Notes under the pieces: model-generated
Seen by the model: only the letters and a program-made list of their open reading frames with translations
What the model was told of the DNA's origin: nothing
Databases searched by the model: none
Program-made: the position numbers and the translations under genes
NCBI RefSeq assembly: GCF_000425445.1
Contig: NZ_AUDL01000004.1
Location: 496,001 to 560,000, forward strand
DNA: 64,000 bases
Source of the DNA: Flavobacterium denitrificans DSM 15936
GTDB taxonomy: Bacteria > Bacteroidota > Bacteroidia > Flavobacteriales > Flavobacteriaceae
Direction of reading: 5' to 3'
Shown here: one piece after another, positions 35,934 to 44,111 of the stretch
Layout: every line of letters starts with the position of its first letter
How positions within the stretch are numbered: the first letter of the stretch is position 1

Positions 35934-36980
35934 TTCTATTTTTTTTACCACTTGCTTCGGAGAAATTGTTCTCATCGCATCTTCGTATCCTTCAACTATT
36001 TTGTTTCCATAAACAGATGTAGGCAATTTTGGATACTGATCACGGTCTGAAGTTAAAGCGTTTTCCAAAGTTTGGTTAAATGGCAAAAATCCTGCATAAG
36101 GATGTGTTGCGCCCCAAAGCGTAACAACTTTCACGCCAAGCATTGCTGCAATGTGTGCATTTCCAGAGTCCATAGAGAGCATAACGTCCAGATTGCTTAT
36201 CAATTTTAATTCCTGTTGAAATTTAATTTTTCCGGCAACATTTATTACATTTTTAAAAGGCTCAGAAAGCGAATCTAAAATTTCGATTTCTTTTTTTCCG
36301 CCTCCAAAAAGCAAAATCGTCTGATCTTTATTTTCGGCAAGTTTCGCAATTACTTCCTGCATTAAATCCAAAGGATAAACTTTAGAATCATATTGTGCAA
36401 AAGGTGCAATCCCGATTAATTTTTGATAATTTTCTCCAATTAAATCCGTGATTTCAGCACTTAAAACTGCTTTTTTAGGAAACTCTGTCCCGAGGCTTCG
36501 GGATGATAAATCAACCGGAAAACCAAGCGCTGAAAACACTTTTGCATGTCTTTCAAACATGGTTGGCAATTGTTTGAAAATCTTATTTTCGGCGCGAGTT
36601 AATTCTTTTTTTCCTTCTCTGCCTTTATCAACCGTTGCTCTTTTTTTTCCGCTTAAAGCGAAAAGCAAGCTCACCACTTTTGATCGCAAAACATTATGAA
36701 GATCTGCAAAAGCATCGATTTTCAATTTTTTCACATCTTTAAACAATCTCAAAAGTCCCAGAAAACCTTTATGTCTTTCCTTTTCATCAAAAGCAAAAAA
36801 TTCCACATTCGGAATTCCATCAAAAAAAGGTTTGAAAAAAGGGCGTGAAATAACCGTAAGTTTTACCTCTGGATATTGTTTTACAAAAGCTCGTAAAACA
36901 GGAACCGTCATGGCGACATCTCCCATTGCGGATAGTCTCATGACGGCTATGTGTTTAATTTTGGTAGACAAGTCAGCCAA
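35922..36980 (-). CDS. Glycosyltransferase family 9 (heptosyltransferase-like)
   Basis: 352 residues, GT-B fold. N-terminal MRLSAMGDVAMTVPVLRAF and C-terminal SMDSGNAHIAAMLGVKVVTLWG are the GT9 signatures. It likely adds a sugar to the LPS core. A palindrome is embedded in frame at 36488-36503 and encodes part of SSRSLGTEF (about residues 159-167). It starts one base after the DUF4254 stop. Confidence 0.9.
   Translation of the reverse strand: MADLSTKIKHIAVMRLSAMGDVAMTVPVLRAFVKQYPEVKLTVISRPFFKPFFDGIPNVEFFAFDEKERHKGFLGLLRLFKDVKKLKIDAFADLHNVLRSKVVSLLFALSGKKRATVDKGREGKKELTRAENKIFKQLPTMFERHAKVFSALGFPVDLSSRSLGTEFPKKAVLSAEITDLIGENYQKLIGIAPFAQYDSKVYPLDLMQEVIAKLAENKDQTILLFGGGKKEIEILDSLSEPFKNVINVAGKIKFQQELKLISNLDVMLSMDSGNAHIAAMLGVKVVTLWGATHPYAGFLPFNQTLENALTSDRDQYPKLPTSVYGNKIVEGYEDAMRTISPKQVVKKIESGI
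36488..36503. repeat. In-frame palindrome inside the GT9 gene
   Basis: TCCCGA (36488-36493) and TCGGGA (36498-36503) with spacer GGCT, extended by a G-T wobble. It is GC-rich compared with its surroundings and looks like a short palindromic element accommodated in the reading frame. Confidence 0.5.
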
Positions 36981-36981
36981 A

Positions 36982-37587
36982 TTATTTTTTATTTTGGTAT
37001 AAAATAGGGTTCAAATCATCATCATTGTACATTTTCATTTGTTTGTACACTTTCATGAATTTGTCTCCATTTTCAATATCTGTCAACAATTCTTCAATTG
37101 CTGTAGATAAATCTGTTCTTTGTTCTAAAAGTACATTTAGTTTTTCCTGACATTTATCTCTATGTTCTTGCGAAGCCTCAGCACGTGTAGCTTCTTCGTG
37201 CATGTGATAAATTTTCAAAGCTAAAATTGACAATCTGTCAAACGCCCAAGCTGGACTTTCAGAGTTGATTTTTGCTCCATCTTTAGCTTGTACTGAGCTG
37301 TATTTTTGCAAAAAGTAGCTGTCAATATATTCCACCATATCAGTTCTTTCCTGATTTGAAGCATCAATTCTTCTTTTTAAAGTCAATGCTGCAACAGGAT
37401 CAATTTGCGGATCACGAATAATATCTTCAAAATGCCATTGAACCGTGTCAATCCAATTTTTTAGATATAATAAATGCTCAAATTTATCCTTTGGGTAAGG
37501 ATTATTGATAGGCTGATCAACATTATCAAATTGATGATAATCTTTGATGCTTTGTTCGAAAACAGAATATGCTAATTTTGAAAACAT
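36982..37587 (-). CDS. DUF4254 protein
   Basis: 201 residues from the ATG at 37587; an all-helical protein of the DUF4254 family with HFEDIIRDPQIDP and RIDASNQERTDMVEYID. It commonly sits beside heptosyltransferase genes in Bacteroidota, as here. Function unknown. A GTG at 37608 lies in the -7 box TATCTTTG (37608-37615) and is rejected as start. Confidence 0.85.
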   Translation of the reverse strand: MFSKLAYSVFEQSIKDYHQFDNVDQPINNPYPKDKFEHLLYLKNWIDTVQWHFEDIIRDPQIDPVAALTLKRRIDASNQERTDMVEYIDSYFLQKYSSVQAKDGAKINSESPAWAFDRLSILALKIYHMHEEATRAEASQEHRDKCQEKLNVLLEQRTDLSTAIEELLTDIENGDKFMKVYKQMKMYNDDDLNPILYQNKK

Positions 37588-37607
37588 GTCTTTAATTATT
37601 AGAGACA

Positions 37608-37615
37608 CAAAGATA
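37608..37615 (-). promoter_or_regulatory. -7 box TATCTTTG of the DUF4254-GT9 operon
   Basis: Consensus TAnnTTTG on the - strand, 20 bases before the ATG at 37587; it decides the DUF4254 start. Confidence 0.55.
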
Positions 37616-37698
37616 CTTTTTATACTTTTATAGTGTGAAAAAAAGCATTATTTTTTCATTTTTGTCTTAAAAACAATCAATTCTTTTAAAATTTAAAT

Positions 37699-38352
37699 AT
37701 GAAAATTCATTATATATCTGAAAACAATAGCGTTCTGAATCATTTTTTAGGCCAAATAAGGAATGTAAATGTTCAAAATGACAGCATGCGTTTTAGACGA
37801 AATATCGAACGGATTGGTGAAATTATGGCGTATGAACTAAGCAAAACATTACCATACAAAAATGTCGATATTCAAACGCCGCTCGGAATTAAAAAAACGA
37901 CTGAAATTGAAACTGATTTAGTTTTATGTCCAATCTTAAGAGCGGGATTGCCACTTCATAATGGCTTTTTGAATTATTTTGATCACGCTGAAAACAGCTT
38001 CGTTTCAGCTTGCAGATTTCATCCAAACAACGATGACCATTTTGAAATTTTAGTTGAATATCAAGCGATTTCAAACTTGAATAATAAAACGGTTTTGCTG
38101 CTCGATCCAATGTTGGCAACAGGACAATCAATTGTAGCGGTTCATAAAAAACTGATGGAAAATGCAACTCCTTCAGAATTTCATATTGTGGTTGTTATTG
38201 CTGCGCCCGAAGGAATTGCTCATTTAGAGAAAAATCTGCCTGAAAATTGTCATTTATGGGTTGCTTCACTAGACGAAAAACTTAATGAGAAAAACTACAT
38301 TGTTCCTGGACTTGGCGACGCCGGCGATCTTGCTTACGGAAGCAAATTATAA
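37699..38352 (+). CDS. upp: Uracil phosphoribosyltransferase
   Basis: 217 residues. PRPP-binding loop DPMLATGQS (136-144), PILRAGLPL near 78 and the uracil-binding C-terminus PGLGDAGDLAYG. It salvages uracil to UMP. Its stop overlaps the convergent DUF6427 stop by 6 bases. Confidence 0.95.
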   Translation: MKIHYISENNSVLNHFLGQIRNVNVQNDSMRFRRNIERIGEIMAYELSKTLPYKNVDIQTPLGIKKTTEIETDLVLCPILRAGLPLHNGFLNYFDHAENSFVSACRFHPNNDDHFEILVEYQAISNLNNKTVLLLDPMLATGQSIVAVHKKLMENATPSEFHIVVVIAAPEGIAHLEKNLPENCHLWVASLDEKLNEKNYIVPGLGDAGDLAYGSKL

Positions 38353-39276
38353 TTGAGAGAAAAAAGTAAATAAACTGCAGCAAATAAGCACATAAAACAC
38401 TATTTCGTTATTTAATTTTTGCTGCATATATTCTACATGGCTCGATGCCATAATGGTTAAAGGCGTTATACTGAACAACAGCAAATCATTGCTTTTGTTT
38501 GGTGAAAGAATAAAAACGAACGCCGCTATAAAAAAACAAGCTACAATTTTTTTGTATGAAGAATGTACGATTTGAGGTCTGTTTGATAATGTCGTCAACA
38601 TTGAAACTACAAAGAAAAGTGCAACAGCAACATAAATTGAAAGTGCTCCGTTTTCATAATTGTTTTTAAAGTAATCTATTCTTAAATCGATTTCAGCTCT
38701 TTTTTCAAAAAATGCAATGGCATCAAAATGGAATAAAAGTGATACCAATAAAAAGATTAATGCAACGGCTAAAAGTGCCACAAACGGCAAAACCCAGTTG
38801 CGATAATCGCGTGAAACGTGAAAAATAATCGAAATAAAAACTAAAATTAGAAAAAGAACACACCAAAATTGAAACAACGAGGCTATTAAAATCCAAAAAG
38901 AAGCATCAAATATTTTTTCCTTCGAAGCTTTTAAAGACTGTAAGGAAATCAATCTTCGGAGTGCCAGCAACAGAAAAAAATTGGCGTAAATAACATTCGA
39001 ATTGTTAAATATGGTTGGGAAAAATAAGATGAACAATAAGTAGAAAAAAATCGCATATCCGTTGTCTTTGCTGAGTCCGTTCTTTTTTGCAATGAAATTA
39101 ATCAAGAAAAAAGAAGCCAAAATAAAGCAAAGAAGGCTTACTTTTTGAAACGCCAAAAAATAAGAAGTGATCCAAGATGGCTCTTGAATTTGAAACAGAA
39201 AAAAGAAAACCAGTATTAAAATTACAACCAAAGAATAATTTAATGGTGTAGATTTTTTAAAAACACTTGTTATCAT
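38347..39276 (-). CDS. DUF6427 multi-pass membrane protein
   Basis: 309 residues with about 8-10 hydrophobic segments and no catalytic motif I can name. Matches the DUF6427 family found next to upp and purD in flavobacteria. Function unknown. Confidence 0.78.
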   Translation of the reverse strand: MITSVFKKSTPLNYSLVVILILVFFFLFQIQEPSWITSYFLAFQKVSLLCFILASFFLINFIAKKNGLSKDNGYAIFFYLLFILFFPTIFNNSNVIYANFFLLLALRRLISLQSLKASKEKIFDASFWILIASLFQFWCVLFLILVFISIIFHVSRDYRNWVLPFVALLAVALIFLLVSLLFHFDAIAFFEKRAEIDLRIDYFKNNYENGALSIYVAVALFFVVSMLTTLSNRPQIVHSSYKKIVACFFIAAFVFILSPNKSNDLLLFSITPLTIMASSHVEYMQQKLNNEIVFYVLICCSLFTFFSQL

Positions 39277-39419
39277 AAGGATATTTTATACTTTTGTGAT
39301 TGTAAAGATACTACTTGTTTAAAATGAAAAACCGAACAAGTTGAAAAAATGATTCGATTAATCGAATTTTATCTTCAAAGCATTACACAACAATAAATAA
39401 CATATAATTTTAAAGAATT

Positions 39420-39650
39420 ATGACAGCTTTTTTTGAAGGAATACAATACTTATTCGTTAACATTTTGTTTGCTCCTCTTGACTTTTTACGTCGTTTGGAA
39501 TTAATTACATGGTTTGGTGCAAACACTATTAACTGGATTTTCATGATCATCTGCTCTATTGCAATCGTATATTGGATTAAGCAATTACGCATTTTTGATG
39601 ACGCTGGAACAGAAAACCAAGATACAACGGCTCACTCTTTCTTAAAATAA
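39420..39650 (+). CDS. DUF6341 small membrane protein
   Basis: 76 residues with two hydrophobic stretches (YLFVNILFAPLDFL and TINWIFMIICSIAIVYWI) and an acidic tail. Its position between upp/DUF6427 and purD is typical of the family. Function unknown. Confidence 0.8.
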   Translation: MTAFFEGIQYLFVNILFAPLDFLRRLELITWFGANTINWIFMIICSIAIVYWIKQLRIFDDAGTENQDTTAHSFLK

Positions 39651-39661
39651 TAAAAACCAAA

Positions 39662-39679
39662 CCCTTTAATTAAAAAGGG
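39662..39679. terminator. Terminator between the DUF6341 gene and purD
   Basis: CCCTTT and AAAGGG form a 6-bp stem around AATTAA in a 44-base convergent gap; short T-runs on each side make it a weak bidirectional terminator. Confidence 0.55.
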
Positions 39680-39694
39680 CTGGCGAATTTATTT

Positions 39695-40969
39695 TTAAAT
39701 TAGATCGAATCCGATATCTTTTCTAAAATACATCTTATCAAAGCTTAGTTTATCTATGTTTTGGTAAGATTTTTTTATGGCCTCCTGGAAATTATCTCCA
39801 TAAGATGTCACTGCAATTACACGTCCTCCATTAGTAACGACATTTTCGCCATCTAATTTTGTTCCTGCATGAAAAACTATCGAATCTGTAACATTTTCTA
39901 ATCCAGAAATTACTTTTCCTTTCTCGAAATCTTCAGGATATCCGCCAGAAACAACCATTACAGTTGTTGCGCTTCTTGGATCAACTTCTAAATTAAAGTC
40001 TCCTAATTTTTGATCTGCAACAGATAAAAACAATTCAACTAAATCTGATTTTAATCTTGGAACCACAACTTCAGTTTCAGGATCTCCCATTCTCACGTTA
40101 TATTCAATAACGATTGGCTCGCCTTTTACGTTGATTAAACCAATAAATACAAAACCTTTATATTCGATTCCGTCTTTCTGGAAACCTTCTATTGTTGGTT
40201 TTACGATACGAGTTTCTATTTTTTCCATCAAAACAGCATCTACATAAGGAACTGGAGAAACTGCTCCCATTCCGCCTGTATTTAAACCTGTATCGCCTTC
40301 ACCAATTCTTTTGTAATCTTTTGCTGTTGGAAGAATTTTATAGCTTTTTCCGTCAGTTAAAACAAAACAGCTTAGTTCGATTCCGTCCAAGAATTCTTCA
40401 ATAACAACTTTTGAACTTGCTGTTCCAAATTTTGCATGAACCAACATGTTTCTTAATTCTGTTTTTGCTTCTTCAAGATCTTGAATAATCAAAACTCCTT
40501 TTCCTGCTGCTAATCCGTCTGCTTTTAAAACGTATGGAGGTTGTAAAGTTTCTAAAAACTCACATCCTTTTTCAACCGTTTCAGCAGTAAAACTGTCATA
40601 AGCCGCAGTTGGAATATTGTGTTTCATCAAGAATTCTTTCGCAAATTCTTTACTTCCTTCTAATTGTGCACCCAATTGAGATGGCCCGATAACCGGGATA
40701 TTTTTTAAACTTTCGTCGTTTTTGAAATAATCGTAAATACCTTTTACCAACGGATCTTCTGGCCCTACGACTACTAAACTAATATTTTCTTTAAGCACTA
40801 AAGCTTTTACAGCTTCAAAATCTGTCGCAGAGATTGCCACGTTTTCAGCAATTGCAGCAGTTCCTGCATTTCCAGGCACTACAAAAAGTTTTTCGCACAG
40901 CGGACTCTGAGTCATTTTCCAAGCAAAAGCATGCTCTCTTCCGCCTGATCCCAATAATAAAATTGTCAT
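39695..40969 (-). CDS. purD: Phosphoribosylamine--glycine ligase
   Basis: 424 residues, full length. N-terminal LLLGSGGREHAFAWKM, ATP-grasp region VLKADGLAAGKGV and metal-binding EYNVRMGDPETE are present. It performs the second step of purine synthesis. A -7 box TATTTTTG lies at 40995-41002. Confidence 0.97.
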   Translation of the reverse strand: MTILLLGSGGREHAFAWKMTQSPLCEKLFVVPGNAGTAAIAENVAISATDFEAVKALVLKENISLVVVGPEDPLVKGIYDYFKNDESLKNIPVIGPSQLGAQLEGSKEFAKEFLMKHNIPTAAYDSFTAETVEKGCEFLETLQPPYVLKADGLAAGKGVLIIQDLEEAKTELRNMLVHAKFGTASSKVVIEEFLDGIELSCFVLTDGKSYKILPTAKDYKRIGEGDTGLNTGGMGAVSPVPYVDAVLMEKIETRIVKPTIEGFQKDGIEYKGFVFIGLINVKGEPIVIEYNVRMGDPETEVVVPRLKSDLVELFLSVADQKLGDFNLEVDPRSATTVMVVSGGYPEDFEKGKVISGLENVTDSIVFHAGTKLDGENVVTNGGRVIAVTSYGDNFQEAIKKSYQNIDKLSFDKMYFRKDIGFDLI

Positions 40970-40994
40970 GGTGTTGTTGTATTTAGTTGTGGTG

Positions 40995-41002
40995 CAAAAA
41001 TA
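40995..41002 (-). promoter_or_regulatory. -7 box TATTTTTG of purD
   Basis: Consensus TAnnTTTG on the - strand, 25 bases before the purD ATG. Confidence 0.5.
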
Positions 41003-41077
41003 CTTGCTTTTGCACGTAAAAAATAATTAAATCTTCAAAAAATTGTTGGTTCTAACTTGTTAGTAATTCCTAAATGC

Positions 41078-41085
41078 TATTTTTG
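41078..41085 (+). promoter_or_regulatory. -7 box TATTTTTG of the CapK-like gene
   Basis: Consensus TAnnTTTG with a TTG -33 element at 41057-41059 (18-base spacing), 19 bases before the ATG at 41105. Confidence 0.6.
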
Positions 41086-41104
41086 ACGAAAATTATGCTG
41101 AAAA

Positions 41105-42415
41105 ATGATTCGCCTTTTTGATATTTCACTTCAATTAAATGGTTTTCCGATAAAGAAAGCCAAAGCCGAATTATACAAAATTGTTCATTTTTCTGAAGAA
41201 GAATATGCTTTGTTTCTTGAAAACAAAAAAGCAGAAATTGTTGATTTTCATCTTAAAAACAATGCTTTTTACAAGGATTTAGTCGGAAATGCGACTGCCA
41301 AAAACTGGGGAAATCTTCCAATTTTAAACAAACAAAATCTTCAAAAACCACTCGAAGAAAGGCTTTCAAAAGGATATTCTAAAAAAAACATTTACCTCAA
41401 CAAAACTTCCGGATCAAGCGGAACTCCTTTTGTTTTTGCTAAAGATAAATATTCCCATGCCTTGACTTGGGCATCAAATATTATGCGTTTTGGATGGTTT
41501 GGGATCGATTTTAATCATTCGTATCAGGCACGTTTTTATGGCATTCCGATGGATTTGATTGGATATCAAAAAGAACGTTTCAAAGACTTTTTAACGCACC
41601 GTTTTCGTTTTCCTGTTTTTGATTTATCAGATGAAGTTTTAGAAAGATTTCTGAAAAAATTCAAAACTAAAAAGTTCGATTATATCAACGGTTATACGAG
41701 TTCTATTGTTTTGTTTGCTAAATTTTTGGAGCAGAAAAATATCATTTTAAAAGAAATTTGTCCAACTTTAAAAGCTTGTTTTGTTACTTCAGAAATGCTT
41801 TTTGAAACGGATAAAAAAATCTTAGAAAAACAATTCGGAATTCCGATTGTCAGTGAATACGGCGCTTCTGAATTAGATTTAATTGCTTTTGAAAATCCAC
41901 AAGGCGAATGGCAGGTAAATGCAGAAACTCTTTTTGTAGAAATTTTAGATGAAAACAATAATCCTGTTCCACATGGAACAGAAGGAAAAATTGTGATTAC
42001 TTCGTTATTCAACAAAGCAAATCCTTTCATTCGATATGAAATTGGCGACATTGGAATTTTGGATGAGAAAAGCACTCCGCAAAAACCAATTCTAAAAAAA
42101 TTAATTGGAAGAACCAACGACGTTGCGATTCTTCCAAGTGGGAAAAAATCGCCTGGTTTGACGTTTTATTATGTAACCAAAAGCATCATTGAAGACGATG
42201 GAAACGTAAAAGAATTTATCATCAAACAAACCAAAATCGATGCTTTTGAAATTGAATATGTTGCTGAAAAAGAATTGATTTCAGAACAGATTCAAAAAAT
42301 AAAAGAAGCCATCGATTTGTATTTAGAACCTAATTTACACTTCACTTTTACTCGAAAAGCCCTTTTAGAAAGAACTAATCGCGGGAAACTAAAACAATTT
42401 AAATCCTATTTATAA
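41105..42415 (+). CDS. CapK/PaaK-like adenylate-forming enzyme of the polysaccharide locus
   Basis: 436 residues. P-loop LNKTSGSSGTPFVF near residue 101, EYGASELDLIAFE near 251 and RYEIGDIGIL near 312. CapK-like relatives of phenylacetate-CoA ligase occur in capsule and LPS loci, where they activate an acyl group; here it stands at the left edge of the polysaccharide genes. It is the second PaaK-like enzyme in the window and only distantly similar to the one at 8909. Confidence 0.83.
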   Translation: MIRLFDISLQLNGFPIKKAKAELYKIVHFSEEEYALFLENKKAEIVDFHLKNNAFYKDLVGNATAKNWGNLPILNKQNLQKPLEERLSKGYSKKNIYLNKTSGSSGTPFVFAKDKYSHALTWASNIMRFGWFGIDFNHSYQARFYGIPMDLIGYQKERFKDFLTHRFRFPVFDLSDEVLERFLKKFKTKKFDYINGYTSSIVLFAKFLEQKNIILKEICPTLKACFVTSEMLFETDKKILEKQFGIPIVSEYGASELDLIAFENPQGEWQVNAETLFVEILDENNNPVPHGTEGKIVITSLFNKANPFIRYEIGDIGILDEKSTPQKPILKKLIGRTNDVAILPSGKKSPGLTFYYVTKSIIEDDGNVKEFIIKQTKIDAFEIEYVAEKELISEQIQKIKEAIDLYLEPNLHFTFTRKALLERTNRGKLKQFKSYL

Positions 42416-42430
42416 ATATAAATAAAATCT

Positions 42431-42438
42431 TACATTTG
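42431..42438 (+). promoter_or_regulatory. -7 box TACATTTG of the ORF6N gene
   Basis: Consensus TAnnTTTG 19 bases before the ORF6N ATG, just after the CapK-like stop; it indicates separate transcription of ORF6N. Confidence 0.5.
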
Positions 42439-42457
42439 TTTTTCTAATTAAAAACTT

Positions 42458-42985
42458 ATGGAAGATCAATCCTTGCTTTCTGAAGAAACAATTTCTAATA
42501 AAATATATTTCATCCGTGGTCAAAAAGTGATGCTTGATCGTGATTTGGCTTTGCTTTATCAAGTTGAAACTAAAGTTCTAAAACAATCTGTCAAAAGGAA
42601 TATTTCAAGATTTCCTGAAGATTTCATGTTTGAACTTAATAAATCAGAGTTTGAAAATTGGAGGTCACAATTTGTGACCTCCAATTCAGATAAGATTGGT
42701 TTACGATATGCACCAATGGCTTTTACTGAACATGGAGTTATGATGCTTTCAAGTATCCTAAAAAGCGACAAAGCAATTCAAACTAATATTCAAATTATGC
42801 GCATTTTCACGAAAGTGAGACAAATACTTTTAGATACAACCGAAATTAAAGTTGATATACTTCAGATCCAGAAGAAATTAGAAAATCATGACAAAAATAT
42901 TGAATTGGTCTTTTCTTATTTGGACGAATTAACTGAAAAGAAAGAAAATGAGTCTGAACGAGTGAAGATTGGTTATAAAAAATAA
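42458..42985 (+). CDS. ORF6N-domain DNA-binding protein with an embedded palindrome
   Basis: 175 residues. The ORF6N domain (about 14-105) shows IYFIRGQKVMLDRDLA, LYQVETKVLKQSVKRN and RFPEDFMFEL, then RYAPMAFTEHGVMMLSSIL. A C-terminal coiled coil follows. ORF6N/KilA-N-like domains are linked to phage and mobile-element regulation. Codons 67-76 (N-W-R-S-Q-F-V-T-S-N) are encoded by a perfect 31-bp palindrome whose relatives form the array immediately downstream. It may bind these palindromes and regulate itself; that is inference. Confidence 0.87.
   Translation: MEDQSLLSEETISNKIYFIRGQKVMLDRDLALLYQVETKVLKQSVKRNISRFPEDFMFELNKSEFENWRSQFVTSNSDKIGLRYAPMAFTEHGVMMLSSILKSDKAIQTNIQIMRIFTKVRQILLDTTEIKVDILQIQKKLENHDKNIELVFSYLDELTEKKENESERVKIGYKK
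42656..42686. repeat. Palindrome P1 within the ORF6N reading frame
   Basis: Perfect 15-bp arms around a central T; core GGTCACAA/TTGTGACC, outer AATTGGA/TCCAATT. It encodes the segment around W-R-S-Q-F-V-T-S of ORF6N. Confidence 0.95.
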
Positions 42986-42990
42986 TTCTT

Positions 42991-43265
42991 TAAGGTCACA
43001 AATTGTGACCTTAGAAACTTGATATCACAATTTGTGACCTCAAGTTTGTCATTTATATTACGGTTTGAAAAAATTGGAAGTCACAAATTGTGATCTCCAA
43101 TTCTAAGTAAAATTCTTTAAGGTCGCAATTTGCGACCTTAGAAACCGAAACTTACTATCAAAAAAATTGGAGGTCGCAGATTGCGACCTCCAATTCTAAA
43201 TGAAATTCTTCAAGGTCACAAATTGTGACCTTGAAACTTGATGTCACAATTTGCGACCTCAAGTT
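42991..43265. repeat. Array of seven palindromes related to the ORF6N internal palindrome
   Basis: P2 42991-43013, P3 43015-43047, P4 43072-43102, P5 43118-43140, P6 43165-43195, P7 43211-43233, P8 43235-43265. All share GGTCrCAA-N-TTGyGACC or a near match; short forms (P2, P5, P7) have AAGG/CCTT edges and long forms have AATTGGA or AACTTGA edges. P4-P5 and P6-P7 repeat with a 93-bp period. In P5 and P6 both arms change together (TCACAA to TCGCAR, TTGTGA to TTGCGA). Read in one + frame, each copy encodes a variant of (N/S)(L/W)xSQ(F/I)(V/A)(T/I)(S/L). Confidence 0.93.
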
Positions 43266-43270
43266 GAATT

Positions 43271-44038
43271 TTAAATTTTCTTAATATATTTTGGTTTGAT
43301 TATCAACTGAGTAAACAAAAACCTCATCATCAATAAAACAGAAAAAACGAAATTATATCCGTGAAATTCCCTGTAAACTCCAAAATTGTGTTTGATCAAT
43401 TTGAATTTTGATGACGAAATAGAATCTTTCCTAATTCTGTAAAATGCTAACGATTCTGGAATAGCTTCTGCCGTTTTTATTTGTTTTAAAACGGTAAGCC
43501 ATAATCGCCAATCTTGTCTTTTTTGTGTAGATTCTAATTTGATTTTTTCGAAAAATTCTACATCGTAAATTGCAGTTAAATTCCCGACATAATTACAGAA
43601 AAACAGCTGATTATATGTCAGTGGAACCGGAGTTTCAACTCTTCTGTTTAAATTGTTTCCTTCGTCATCAATACAATCGTAAAAACTAAACGTAAAAGGA
43701 AGATTATTTGTTTTTAAAAACCGAATTTGTTTCTCCAATTTCTCGGGAAACCATAAATCATCGGCATCCAAATAAGCAATGTATTTTCCCGAAGCTTTTT
43801 CTAAAGCAATATTTCGAGCAAAACCATTTCCTGAATTTTTTTCTAATTTGAATAATTTGATTCGGTTATCATTTTGGGCAAACTCCCCAATAATAGCAAC
43901 CGTTTGATCGGTTGACGCATCATCAACCAAAATCATTTCCCAATTGGTATAACTTTGACTTTGAACTGATTCAATTGTTTGTCTAATGAACTTTTCAGTA
44001 TTATATGTTGGAACAATAATAGAAACTAATTCGTTCAT
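43271..44038 (-). CDS. Glycosyltransferase family 2
   Basis: 255 residues, GT-A fold: SIIVPTYNTEKFIRQTIESV at the N-terminus, VDDASTDQT near 39 and the metal site AYLDADDLWFP near 91. It likely adds one sugar of the repeat unit. It stops 6 bases from the palindrome array and is the left-most - strand gene of the locus. Confidence 0.9.
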   Translation of the reverse strand: MNELVSIIVPTYNTEKFIRQTIESVQSQSYTNWEMILVDDASTDQTVAIIGEFAQNDNRIKLFKLEKNSGNGFARNIALEKASGKYIAYLDADDLWFPEKLEKQIRFLKTNNLPFTFSFYDCIDDEGNNLNRRVETPVPLTYNQLFFCNYVGNLTAIYDVEFFEKIKLESTQKRQDWRLWLTVLKQIKTAEAIPESLAFYRIRKDSISSSKFKLIKHNFGVYREFHGYNFVFSVLLMMRFLFTQLIIKPKYIKKI

Positions 44039-44071
44039 TGAAATGGAGTGTTTTTGGAATTTTAATTAAAA

Positions 44072-44103
44072 ACAGCCCGAATTCAATTTAAAATTCGAGC
44101 TGT
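44072..44103 (-). terminator. Terminator after the SDR gene
   Basis: ACAGCCCGAATT (44072-44083) and AATTCGAGCTGT (44092-44103) form a 12-bp stem with one mismatch and an 8-base loop; on the - strand it is followed by TTTTTAATT. Confidence 0.75.
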
Positions 44104-44111
44104 GTAAATTT

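Noticed and set aside
41692..42117. 141-residue open frame antisense to the CapK-like gene
   Set aside because: The + strand gene there has clear adenylate-forming motifs; the antisense frame has an unnatural Ser/Cys/Phe-rich composition.
42458..42985. ORF6N gene as sign of a resident prophage
   Set aside because: No phage structural, integrase or lysis genes are found around it; ORF6N genes also occur alone in Bacteroidota chromosomes.
42991..43265. Repeat array could be read as a short CRISPR array
   Set aside because: The units are palindromic variants of three kinds with irregular gaps of 1-25 bases, not identical repeats with uniform spacers, and no cas gene is near.
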